From Rhizobacter terrae (GTDB taxonomy: Bacteria > Pseudomonadota > Gammaproteobacteria > Burkholderiales > Burkholderiaceae_C), in NCBI RefSeq assembly GCF_003852895.1, contig NZ_QUSW01000011.1, positions 62,001 to 126,000 of the forward strand: DNA of 64,000 nucleotides, in the 5' to 3' direction. Of the stretch, positions 8,478-17,506 are shown in pieces (within the stretch, counting starts at the first letter, position 1; every line of letters starts with the position of its first letter). The notes beneath the pieces are model-generated. The model saw only the letters and a list, made by a program, of their open reading frames with translations. It was not told where the DNA came from and made no database searches. The position numbers were made by a program, and so were the translations under genes.

Positions 8478-9695
8478 TCAGGCCTTGTCCAGCTTGGGCA
8501 TCACCAGTGCCGGACGCTGCCAGGACTTGTGCAGCACCAGGTAGGCCAGCCCGCCGATCACCAGGCCCCAGAAGGCGGCGCCCAGCCCCAGGAAGCTCAT
8601 GCCCGAGGCGGTGACGAGGAAGGTGACGACGCTGGCGTCGCGGTTCTTCTCGTCATTGACCACGCCCACCATGCCGGTGGTGATGGCGCCGATCAGCGCC
8701 AGGCCCGCCAACGCAGCGATCAGCTCCTTGGGCAGCGAGGAGAACAGCAGGGCCAGCGCCCCGCCGAAGGTGCCGATCACGATGTAGATCAGGCCGCAGG
8801 CAATGCCCGCCACGTAGCGCTTGTCGGCGTCTTCATGCGCTTCCTTTCCGGTGCAGATGGCCGCGGTGATGGCAGCGAGGTTCACGCCGTGCGAGCCGAA
8901 GGGCGCCAGCAGCAGCGAGGCGATGCCGGTGGTGCTCACGATGCTGCCCGCGCCCACCTTGTAGCCCGAGGTGCGCAGCACGGCCATGCCCGGCACGTAC
9001 TGGCCGGTCAGCGTCACCAGCGCCAGCGGCAGTCCCAGGCTCAGCACCGCGTGCCACGACCATTCCGGCGTGACGAACACCGGACGCACGATGGCCAGCT
9101 GCACCTGCGACAGATTGGTGTGACCGGTGGCGATGGCGAAGGCAATGCCCACCAGCATCACCGACGCGATGGCGTAGCGCGGCTGCAGCCGCTTGAAGAC
9201 GAGGAAGGTCGCGACCATCAGCAGCACCAGCGCCGGGCTCGCGTTGATGGAGCTGAACACGTTGGTGCCGAAGTGGAAGAGGATGCCCGCAAGCATGGCC
9301 GCGGCGATGCCCTTGGGGATGCGTTCGATCAGCTTGTCGAACGCGCCCGACAGGCCGATGGCGGTGATGGCCAGCGAAGCGACGATGTAGGCACCGATGG
9401 CCTGCGGCAGCGGCATGCCGGGCAGCATCACCACCAGCAGCGCCGCACCGGGCGTGGACCACGCGGTGATGATGGGCGTCTTCAGCCGCCAGCTCAGGAT
9501 GAGCCCGGTGAGCCCGCTGCCGATGGACACGGCCCAGATCCATGAGGACGTCAGCTCGGTGGACAGGTTGGCCAGCTTGGCGGCCTGGAACACGATGACC
9601 AGCGGGCCGGCGTAGGAGATGAGCACGGCCAGGAAGCCGGCCACCAGGGCGGAGAGCGAGAAGTCGTCGCGGACTTGTCGGAAGGTCGGGATCAT
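8478..9695 (-). CDS. BenE-family (benzoate/H+ symporter-like) inner-membrane transporter
   Basis: A 405-residue polytopic membrane protein, hydrophobic throughout, with the BenE family pattern: FSLSALVAGFLAVLISYAGPL at the start, then AWSTPGAALLV, TLTGQYVPGMAVLR, and FGSHGVNLAAITAAICTGKEAH. BenE proteins are secondary transporters; the founding member takes up benzoate by proton symport. Here it sits between an SHMT gene (10 bases upstream) and an amino-acid oxidoreductase gene, with no benzoate genes, so its cargo is more likely the amino-acid-like substrate of this cluster. That is inference. The ATG at 9693-9695 has AAAGG upstream. Confidence 0.82.
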   Translation of the reverse strand: MIPTFRQVRDDFSLSALVAGFLAVLISYAGPLVIVFQAAKLANLSTELTSSWIWAVSIGSGLTGLILSWRLKTPIITAWSTPGAALLVVMLPGMPLPQAIGAYIVASLAITAIGLSGAFDKLIERIPKGIAAAMLAGILFHFGTNVFSSINASPALVLLMVATFLVFKRLQPRYAIASVMLVGIAFAIATGHTNLSQVQLAIVRPVFVTPEWSWHAVLSLGLPLALVTLTGQYVPGMAVLRTSGYKVGAGSIVSTTGIASLLLAPFGSHGVNLAAITAAICTGKEAHEDADKRYVAGIACGLIYIVIGTFGGALALLFSSLPKELIAALAGLALIGAITTGMVGVVNDEKNRDASVVTFLVTASGMSFLGLGAAFWGLVIGGLAYLVLHKSWQRPALVMPKLDKA

Positions 9696-9705
9696 GGCTG
9701 GCCTT

Positions 9706-10953
9706 TCAGCGGTAGACCGGGAAGCGGTTGCACAGCGCGCGCACCTGTTCGCGCACGGCGGCGAGGTGGGCGGTGTCGGTCCAGGCCTGGACCACGTCGG
9801 CCACCAGCTCGCCCACCTGGCGCGCCTCGGCCACGCCGAAGCCGCGGGTGGTGATGGCCGGGCTGCCCAGGCGGATGCCGCTGGTGATCACCGGCTTCTG
9901 CGGATCGTTGGGAATCGCGTTCTTGTTGCAGGTGATGCAGACCTCGCCCAGCACGCGCTCCGCATCACGGCCGGTGATGTTGTGGCCGCGCAGGTCCACC
10001 AGCATCATGTGGCTCTCGGTGCGGTTGGACACGAGGCGCAGACCGCGCTTGACGAGGGCGTCAGCCATCGCGGCGGCGTTGTCCAGCACCTGCTGCTGGT
10101 ACTGCTTGAATTCGGGCGTCAGCGCTTCCTTGAAGGCGACCGCCTTGCCGGCGATGACGTGCACCAGCGGCCCGCCCTGCGTGCCGGGGAAGATGGCGGA
10201 GTTGATCGCCTTCTCGTGCTGCTCCTTCATCAGGATGACGCCGCCGCGCGGGCCGCGCAGGCCCTTGTGCGTGGTGGTGGTGACGACGTCCGCATGCGGC
10301 ACGGGGTTGGGGTAGACGCCGCCGGCGACGAGGCCGGAGTAGTGCGCCATGTCCACCATGAAATACGCGCCGACGTCGCGCGCCACACGGGCGAAGCGCT
10401 CGAAGTCGATGCGCAGCGAATAGGCCGAGGCACCAGCGATGATCATCTTCGGCCGCGTCTCGTGCGCGATGCGCTCCATCGCGTCGTAGTCGATCTCCTC
10501 GCGCTCGTTCAGGCCGTAGCTGTGCACCTTGAACCACTTGCCGCTGATGTTCAGCGGCATGCCGTGCGTGAGGTGGCCGCCCTCGGCCAGGCTCATGCCG
10601 AGGATGGTGTCGCCCGGCTGCAGCAGGGCGAAGAACACCGCCTGGTTGGCCTGCGAGCCGGAGTGCGGCTGCACGTTGGCCGACTCGGCGCCGAACAGGT
10701 CCTTCACGCGGCGAATGGCCAGGCGCTCGGCCTCGTCGATCACCTCGCAGCCGCCGTAGTAGCGCTTGCCCGGGTAGCCCTCGGCGTACTTGTTGGTGAG
10801 CTGCGAGCCCACGGCCTGCAGCACGGCGGGCGAGGTGTAGTTCTCGGACGCGATGAGCTCGATGTGCTCTTCCTGGCGCTGGTTCTCGCGCCGGATCACG
10901 TCCCAGATTTCGGGGTCGATGCGTTCGATGGTGTGGGTCTGGCGGTCAAACAC
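9706..10953 (-). CDS. glyA: Serine hydroxymethyltransferase-family PLP enzyme, probably a catabolic paralogue
   Basis: A 415-residue fold-type I PLP enzyme of the SHMT family, with GTG as start and AGGAG upstream. The PLP lysine is K230 in [14 protein letters not shown], and the N-terminal [13 protein letters not shown] and [15 protein letters not shown] motifs are intact. SHMT interconverts serine and glycine with tetrahydrofolate; relatives cleave beta-hydroxy amino acids such as alpha-methylserine or threonine. Two normally strict motifs differ: [13 protein letters not shown] instead of the usual VDMAHxAGLVAAG, and THKG instead of THKT. With its position at the head of a catabolic cluster facing a MocR regulator, this suggests a specialised enzyme, not the housekeeping one. 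Confidence 0.82.
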   Translation of the reverse strand: MFDRQTHTIERIDPEIWDVIRRENQRQEEHIELIASENYTSPAVLQAVGSQLTNKYAEGYPGKRYYGGCEVIDEAERLAIRRVKDLFGAESANVQPHSGSQANQAVFFALLQPGDTILGMSLAEGGHLTHGMPLNISGKWFKVHSYGLNEREEIDYDAMERIAHETRPKMIIAGASAYSLRIDFERFARVARDVGAYFMVDMAHYSGLVAGGVYPNPVPHADVVTTTTHKGLRGPRGGVILMKEQHEKAINSAIFPGTQGGPLVHVIAGKAVAFKEALTPEFKQYQQQVLDNAAAMADALVKRGLRLVSNRTESHMMLVDLRGHNITGRDAERVLGEVCITCNKNAIPNDPQKPVITSGIRLGSPAITTRGFGVAEARQVGELVADVVQAWTDTAHLAAVREQVRALCNRFPVYR

Positions 10954-10973
10954 GGCGCGCTTCTCCTGAATTC

Positions 10974-11000
10974 ATTGAATCAATTCAATCGAAATTGAAT
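10974..11000. promoter_or_regulatory. ATTGAAT/ATTCAAT operator-like repeats between SHMT and MocR genes
   Basis: ATTGAAT (10974-10980), ATTCAAT (10983-10989) and ATTGAAT (10994-11000) form two overlapping inverted repeats in an AT-rich island between divergent genes. A fourth ATTGAAT lies at 11111-11117, directly before the MocR start codon. MocR proteins commonly bind repeated sites here and regulate both directions; the binding itself is inferred. Confidence 0.5.
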
Positions 11001-11001
11001 C

Positions 11002-11093
11002 GGTGTAATAACTCTAAATGCACCGATTAACCGCGTCAAGAACTCATGTAATGCCGTATTTCCCCATGGGACATTGAGGCAAAGGTGTAATAA
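11002..11093. repeat. Direct repeat GGTGTAATAA in the SHMT/MocR promoter region
   Basis: The ten bases GGTGTAATAA occur at 11002-11011 and again at 11084-11093, in the same orientation, 82 bases apart. Each is AT-rich within a GC-rich genome. They could be core promoter elements or further regulator half-sites for the divergent SHMT and MocR genes. Confidence 0.4.
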
Positions 11094-11119
11094 AGTCATG
11101 AGATAAGGCGATTGAATCG

Positions 11120-12535
11120 ATGCAAGCAGAACAAATCATGTGGTCTCCAAACCTTCAGGCGTCCGATGGGCCCATCTACGAGCGGATTGCCGCGGCGCTG
11201 GAGCGCGACATCCGCTCCGGGCTGCTGTCCGTGGGCAGCCGCTTGCCCACGCTCAAGGAACTGGCCGCCGCGCTGGGCGTCACGCCGGGCACGGTGAACC
11301 GGGCCTATGAGCTGGCGCAGCGGCGCGGCCTGGTGGAAGGCGAGGTGGGGCGGGGCACCTTCGTGCGCGGGCATGGCGAGAAGGCCGTGCCTGCCGTGCC
11401 GCCGGCGCCGCCCTTCGCCTCCTTGCCGGAGGCATCGAGCGAATGGGTGGACCTGTCCATCGTCAAGCCCAACATGGCCATCCAGGAGCCGTACGTCCGC
11501 GCGGCCATGCTGGAGCTGGCACAGTCGCCCACCCTCACGGAGATGCTCGACTACACGCCCGACGGCGGCCACCCGCTGCACCGCCAGGCGGGCGCGAGCT
11601 GGATGCATCACACCGGCCTGCCGGCCAAGTCGGAACAGGTACTGTTGACGGCCGGTGCGCAGCACGGCCTGCTGGTCTCGGTGAGTGCGCTCACCAAGCC
11701 GGGCGACCTGGTGCTGTGCGAATCGCTGTGCTACCCGGGCGTGGCCTCGGTGGTGCTCAGCCTGGGGCGCCGCCTGCGCGGCGTGCGCATGGACGAGCAG
11801 GGCATGGACCCGACCAACCTGCGCGACGTGTGCAAGCAGGAGCGCCCGGCGATGGTCATCTGCATCGCCACCTGCCAGAACCCGACCACGGCGGTGATGT
11901 CGGCCGCGCGCCGCAGCGAGATCGCCGAGATCGCGCGGGAGTTCGACGTGATCCTCGTGGACGACGACCTGTACGGCTTCCTCGCGCCCACACCCGTGCC
12001 CCCGCTGGCCAGCTTCGCGCCCGAGCGCACGCTCTACCTCACGAGCCTGTCGAAGTCAGTGGCGTCGACGGTGCGGCTGGGCTACCTGCACGGGCCACCC
12101 GAATGGCTGGCACGGCTGGCCGCCAGCGTGCGCACGAGCGTGTGGATGGTGTCGCCCCTGGCGGCGCAGCTGGCCACCAACCTCATCACCAGCGGCAAGG
12201 CGCACGAGATGGCCCAGGCCCAGCGCAGCGAGGCGCAGGCGCGCCAGCTCATGGCGAAGGAACTGCTGGGGCAGTTCGAGTACCGCTCGCAGTCCACGGC
12301 CTTCCATGTGTGGCTGAAGCTGCCCGCCCGCTGGACCAGCGGCGACCAGTTCGCCGCCCTGGCGCGCGGGCATCAGCTGCTGCTGTCGGGCGGCGATGCC
12401 TTCTCCGTCAACCGCGACGGCGAAGGCCGCCAGCACGTGCGCATCGCGCTGATGGCATCCACCCGCGAGCAGATGCGCTTCGTGCTGACCAAGCTCAGGG
12501 GCTTGCTGGACACGCCGGATTCGGCGTGGCTTTGA
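11120..12535 (+). CDS. MocR-family regulator (GntR DNA-binding domain fused to aminotransferase-like domain)
   Basis: A 471-residue MocR-type regulator. Residues about 15-85 form a GntR winged helix (IYERIAAALERDIRSGLL, then LGVTPGTVNRAYELAQRRG). The rest is a fold-type I aminotransferase-like domain that binds PLP, with the lysine in LTSLSKSVASTVRLGYL. MocR proteins sense PLP-linked metabolites and control a divergent operon. Here the target should be the SHMT/BenE/oxidoreductase cluster on the opposite strand. The ATG at 11120 has AAGGCG before it and overlaps closely with an ATTGAAT repeat, consistent with autoregulation. The effector is unknown; an amino acid or its PLP adduct is likely. 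Confidence 0.88.
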   Translation: MQAEQIMWSPNLQASDGPIYERIAAALERDIRSGLLSVGSRLPTLKELAAALGVTPGTVNRAYELAQRRGLVEGEVGRGTFVRGHGEKAVPAVPPAPPFASLPEASSEWVDLSIVKPNMAIQEPYVRAAMLELAQSPTLTEMLDYTPDGGHPLHRQAGASWMHHTGLPAKSEQVLLTAGAQHGLLVSVSALTKPGDLVLCESLCYPGVASVVLSLGRRLRGVRMDEQGMDPTNLRDVCKQERPAMVICIATCQNPTTAVMSAARRSEIAEIAREFDVILVDDDLYGFLAPTPVPPLASFAPERTLYLTSLSKSVASTVRLGYLHGPPEWLARLAASVRTSVWMVSPLAAQLATNLITSGKAHEMAQAQRSEAQARQLMAKELLGQFEYRSQSTAFHVWLKLPARWTSGDQFAALARGHQLLLSGGDAFSVNRDGEGRQHVRIALMASTREQMRFVLTKLRGLLDTPDSAWL

Positions 12536-12539
12536 AGCC

Positions 12540-13322
12540 TCAGGCGCGGCGGCGTGCGGCCAGGCCGAGGGCACCCAGGCCCGCGAGCATCAGCGCCCAG
12601 GTCTCAGGCTCGGGCACGGCGGGGATGTTGTCCACGTCCGCATGCACCCGGGCTTCGAGCAGGTACTGTCGGCCATCGTCCAGGTCGAAGTCACCGGTGA
12701 TCGTGCCGGTGCTGCTGGCGAAGCCGGTGGCAGGGCGATGCAGCAAGGCGTCGAACTGGAAGTGCTTGCCCCAGTAGTCCAGGTCGGGCGAGACGACGAT
12801 GCCCGTCCAGGCCAGGGCATCCTGGAAGGAGGGCGCGCCACCGGCGTCAGCGAACAGGCTGTAGTCGATCGAGAAGTGGAGGTGGCCCGCGCCGTGCGAG
12901 GTGATGACGCCGTAGCGCTCGGCATTGGCGCTGCGTTCACCCGCCGGGGAGACGCCGACCATCGTCGCGTCAAGCAGGCCAGCGCCCGCCTGGATGGTGG
13001 CGCTGCCGCTCAGGCCGGGCGCGGAATCGGAAGTCGCGACGGGATCCACCAGGTTGTCCACCCATTGGAACTGCCCGCCGCCGCCGCCCCAGGCACAGGT
13101 GCCGTCGCCGTCGGCGGTGACACAGGTCTCGGAGTAGGACGCGCTCCACAGCAGCTCCACGGAGGCATTGATGCCGTCGGCTGCGTCGTTGTCGGTGAAG
13201 CTGACCTTCAGCGTGCTCAGATCGAGCTGGGCATGGGCCATCGGGACGGCCCAGCTGGAGGCGGCAGCCATGGTCGAAGCGAGGGCGATGGAGGCGAGGC
13301 GAAGTGTCGCGCCGATGGTCAT
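12540..13322 (-). CDS. PEP-CTERM sorting-domain protein, function unknown
   Basis: A 260-residue exported protein. An N-terminal signal peptide (MTIGATLRLASIALASTMAA region, ending about residue 31) is followed by a Gly/Ala/Ser-rich beta-type sequence without a recognised enzyme domain. The last 25 residues, VPEPETWALMLAGLGALGL followed by AARRRA, are a classic PEP-CTERM signal: VPEP, hydrophobic helix, basic tail. Exosortase is expected to cleave it and release or anchor the protein at the cell surface, often with exopolysaccharide. No exosortase gene is in the window. GGGAGCC precedes the start. It ends 4 bases after the MocR gene, tail to tail. Confidence 0.8.
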   Translation of the reverse strand: MTIGATLRLASIALASTMAAASSWAVPMAHAQLDLSTLKVSFTDNDAADGINASVELLWSASYSETCVTADGDGTCAWGGGGGQFQWVDNLVDPVATSDSAPGLSGSATIQAGAGLLDATMVGVSPAGERSANAERYGVITSHGAGHLHFSIDYSLFADAGGAPSFQDALAWTGIVVSPDLDYWGKHFQFDALLHRPATGFASSTGTITGDFDLDDGRQYLLEARVHADVDNIPAVPEPETWALMLAGLGALGLAARRRA

Positions 13323-13449
13323 GAAGGCTCCCGAACGTTGTGGTGTCGAATGGGCCGCTGGTCGAGCGGCGCCGAATTATCGGCAATGGAAATTCGGGAA
13401 ACGGCACCTGTTCGCGGGGTGGCCTGGCGCCTATCGCACCTCGGAGTTC

Positions 13450-14472
13450 CTACTGCCTGGATCCGGCTCCAGCACGCCCCACCGAATCGCGCAGCGACAC
13501 CGTCGGCATGAACTCCTTGGACACTTTCAGGTTCATGTCGTAGCAGGCGTTCAGCAGCATGCGGCAGGCGTTCAGGCCCATCTCGGCGATGGGGATGTGC
13601 ACGCTGGTCAGCCGTGGCGACAGGAACGCGGCCACGTCGGTGTCGTCGTAGCCCACGACCGAGACGTCGCCGGGCACCGACAGGCCGGCGTGCTGCAGGC
13701 AGCTCAAGGCGCCCATGGCCATCTGGTCGTTGGCGCAGAAGAGGGCCGTCATGCGCTTCTTGCCGGCCAGCAGCCGTTCGACCGCGGCCCAGCCCGAGCC
13801 CGCGGTGAACTCGCCTTCCTCGACCTGCACGGTCGACGGTTCAATGCCGCCTTCGCCCAGCCGGTCGAAGAAGCCTTGCAGGCGCTGCTTGTTGTCGCCG
13901 GCGCTGCTCAGGCCGGAGATGACGGCGATGCGCTTGTGCCCCTGGTCCAGGAGGGCCTGCGCCGCCAGGCGGCCTGCGGCCTTGTGGTCCACCGTGAAGC
14001 ACTGGCTCTTCATGCCTTTCACGTCGCGGTTCACCACCGCAATGTGGGGGAACTGCTCGCGCAGCGCCAGGAAGTCCACGTCCTTGAGGGCGTTGCTGGT
14101 GATGATGATGCCGTCGCACTCGCGGTCGATCAGGAAGCGTGCGCCGTCCAGCGCCTGCTGCCGCGGGTCTTCATGGCCGCAGCCGTTGGCCACCACCATG
14201 TGGCGGTCGTACTGGCGCAGTTCGGTGTCGATGGCGTGCAGCAGCGGCCCATAGAACGGGCCCTGGAAGTTGGGAATGAACACGCCGATGGTGCTGGTGC
14301 TGCGCAGGGACAGCGCCCGCGCCGTCGCGCTGGGCCGGAAGCCCAGCTGCTGCACTGCCAGGCCCACGCGCTCCGCTGCGTCCTGCGAGAACGAGCCCTT
14401 GCCGCTGATCACCCGGGAGGCGGTGCCTACGCCCACACCTGCCAGCCGTGCCACATCTTTGATCGTTGCCAT
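13450..14472 (-). CDS. LacI-family transcriptional regulator of the beta-glucoside locus
   Basis: A 340-residue LacI regulator. The helix-turn-helix is at the very N-terminus (MATIKDVARLAGVGVGTASR), with the hinge helix near residue 55 and a periplasmic-binding-like sugar domain after it (IGVFIPNFQGPFYGPLLHAI, VVGYDDTDVAAFLSP). The ATG at 14470-14472 is favoured over an upstream start at 14505 because GGGAGG lies just ahead and family proteins begin MATIKDVA. It is the last gene of the co-oriented GH1/ABC transporter group. Its probable targets are the two palindromes at 20141-20154 and 20323-20338. The ligand is presumably a beta-glucoside or a product of the GH3/GH1 enzymes. Confidence 0.88.
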   Translation of the reverse strand: MATIKDVARLAGVGVGTASRVISGKGSFSQDAAERVGLAVQQLGFRPSATARALSLRSTSTIGVFIPNFQGPFYGPLLHAIDTELRQYDRHMVVANGCGHEDPRQQALDGARFLIDRECDGIIITSNALKDVDFLALREQFPHIAVVNRDVKGMKSQCFTVDHKAAGRLAAQALLDQGHKRIAVISGLSSAGDNKQRLQGFFDRLGEGGIEPSTVQVEEGEFTAGSGWAAVERLLAGKKRMTALFCANDQMAMGALSCLQHAGLSVPGDVSVVGYDDTDVAAFLSPRLTSVHIPIAEMGLNACRMLLNACYDMNLKVSKEFMPTVSLRDSVGRAGAGSRQ

Positions 14473-14532
14473 CGCCCTCCCGGCTTTGTCACATGCTTGA
14501 CGCACCGGGCGGGATGATAAGAGGTCCGCCTG

Positions 14533-15615
<1,083 letters not shown>

Positions 15616-15621
15616 TTTGGA

Positions 15622-16533
15622 TCAGCCTTTGACCGCGCCGGCGGCGATGCCGCGAACGAACCAGCGGCCGGACACGAGGTAGATGACGAGCGGCACCAGC
15701 GAGGTGAGCAAGGTGGCCGCCATGTTGACGTTGTACAGGCGCTCGCCCGTGGTGGTGTTGATGACGTTGTTGAGCTGCACCGTCATGGGCAGGTGCTCGC
15801 GCCCGGCGAACACGAGGCCCAGGATGAAGTCATTCCAGATGCCGGTGACCTGCATGATCACCGCCACCACGATGATGGGCAGGCTCATGGGCAGCATGAG
15901 CTGCATGAAGATGCGCCAGAACCCGCCGCCGTCGATGCGCGCTGCCATGAAGAGCTCGCGCGGCACCGTGGTGTAGTAGTTGCGGAACAGCAGCGTCATC
16001 ACCGGCATGCCGAAGATGGTGTGGATGAGCACGATGCCAGGCAGCGTGCCGAACAGGCTCATGCTGGCGAAGGCGCGAACCAGCGGGAACATCACCACCT
16101 GGTAGGGCACGAAGGCGCCCATCAGCAGCACGAGGAACAGGCCGTTGCCGTACTTCGGCCGCCAGAAGCTCAGCGCATAGCCGTTGAGCGCGCCGAAGAA
16201 GATGGACACGATGGTGCTGGGCACCACGATGGACACCGAGTTCCAGAAGCCGCCGCGGATGCCTTCGCATTGCAAGCCGGTGCACACCGAAGTCCAGGCC
16301 TGCGCCCAGGGCTCCAGCGTCATCTTCATCGGCAAGGCGAAGAGGTGGGCCAGGCGGATCTCCTCCATCGGCTTGACGGAGGTGACGAGCATCACGTACA
16401 GCGGCAGCAGGAAGAACGCGGCCGCGGTGAAGAGGAATGCATAGATGCCGATGCGCGCCGGCCGGGGCAGGACGCGCGAAGGTCGCTTGGCGATGGCAAT
16501 AGGCATCGCCGAAGTTTGAATCACGGCGCTCAT
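15622..16533 (-). CDS. Carbohydrate ABC transporter permease, MalG type
   Basis: A 303-residue inner-membrane permease with about six hydrophobic segments. The ATPase-contact (EAA) loop reads AARIDGGGFWRIFMQLMLP, as in MalG-like subunits. The ATG at 16531-16533 follows GGAGGTTACAAA and is clearly preferred over upstream in-frame codons, which give an Arg-rich, non-membrane N-terminus. It pairs with the MalF-type permease gene upstream (58 bases away) and the ATPase gene downstream. The importer would carry a sugar or short oligosaccharide across the inner membrane, probably one acted on by the GH1 enzyme. Confidence 0.9.
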   Translation of the reverse strand: MSAVIQTSAMPIAIAKRPSRVLPRPARIGIYAFLFTAAAFFLLPLYVMLVTSVKPMEEIRLAHLFALPMKMTLEPWAQAWTSVCTGLQCEGIRGGFWNSVSIVVPSTIVSIFFGALNGYALSFWRPKYGNGLFLVLLMGAFVPYQVVMFPLVRAFASMSLFGTLPGIVLIHTIFGMPVMTLLFRNYYTTVPRELFMAARIDGGGFWRIFMQLMLPMSLPIIVVAVIMQVTGIWNDFILGLVFAGREHLPMTVQLNNVINTTTGERLYNVNMAATLLTSLVPLVIYLVSGRWFVRGIAAGAVKG

Positions 16534-16591
16534 TTTGTAACCTCCGCGCTGCGCGCTGCGGTGCGAGCGCCTTCGGGCGGCCGAGCGGCGC

Positions 16592-17491
16592 TCATGCGTG
16601 CGCTCCGCTCGAACCCTTGCGTTGGCGGGCGTAGAGCCAAGGAGCGAGCACCGCCAGCACGGTGATGAGCAGCACCGTCGACGCCGCCGACGCCAGGCCG
16701 ATGTTGGCCCGCCCGAACAGGTTGTCGATGATGAACTTCGCCGGCACTTCACTCGCGAGCCCGGGGCCGCCTTGCGTCATTGCCACCACCACGTCGAACA
16801 CCTTCACCACGCCCACGGAGAGCAGCACCAGCGCGGTGCCGATCGAGGGACCCATCATCGGCAGCACCACGCTCAGGTACACCCGCCAGGTCGGGATGCC
16901 GTCGATGCGCGCCGCCTTCCAGATGCTGTCGTCCACGCCGCGCAGGCCAGCGAGCATCAGCGCCATGACCACGCCCGACCCCTGCCAGACGGCGGCCAGC
17001 GCGATGGCATACATCACCGCCTCCTGCCGCACGATCCAGTCCAGCGTGAAGCTGTCGAAGCCCAGGCCCCGGATGGTCGACTGCAGGCCCAGCTCCGGAT
17101 TCAGCAACCACTGCCACACCAGCCCGGTGGCGACGAAAGACATGGCATACGGATAGAGGAACACCGTGCGCAGGATGCCTTCACCCTTCACCCGCTGGTC
17201 GATGAACACCGCCAGGAGGAAGCCCAGCACCATGCACCCGACGATGAACAGCGCGCCGAACAGCGCCATGTTCTCCAGCGAGAGCATCCAGCGCTCGCTG
17301 TTGAACAGGCGCGTGTACTGGGCGAGGCCGACGAAGTCGTTGATGGGCAGGGTGCGCGAGCCGCTGAAGCTCACGCGCACCGACCAGGCCACCGTGCCGA
17401 GGTAGGCGAGAAGCACGGTGGCCGCCATGGGCAGCAGCGCGGCATAGGCCGCGGCGTGGCGCAGCCCATGGCTGCGTCGCGAAGACGACAT
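16592..17491 (-). CDS. Carbohydrate ABC transporter permease, MalF type
   Basis: A 299-residue inner-membrane permease, the partner of the MalG-type subunit. It has about six membrane segments, the first near residues 15-38. The EAA loop is KAARIDGIPTWRVYLSVVLP. The sequence VFDVVVAMTQGGPGLASEV near the C-terminus is characteristic of MalF/UgpA-like permeases. It lies 15 bases downstream of the binding-protein gene and 58 bases upstream of the MalG-type gene. It belongs to the oligosaccharide importer of this locus. Confidence 0.9.
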   Translation of the reverse strand: MSSSRRSHGLRHAAAYAALLPMAATVLLAYLGTVAWSVRVSFSGSRTLPINDFVGLAQYTRLFNSERWMLSLENMALFGALFIVGCMVLGFLLAVFIDQRVKGEGILRTVFLYPYAMSFVATGLVWQWLLNPELGLQSTIRGLGFDSFTLDWIVRQEAVMYAIALAAVWQGSGVVMALMLAGLRGVDDSIWKAARIDGIPTWRVYLSVVLPMMGPSIGTALVLLSVGVVKVFDVVVAMTQGGPGLASEVPAKFIIDNLFGRANIGLASAASTVLLITVLAVLAPWLYARQRKGSSGAHA

Positions 17492-17506
17492 GGAAGGCTC
17501 CGAGGT

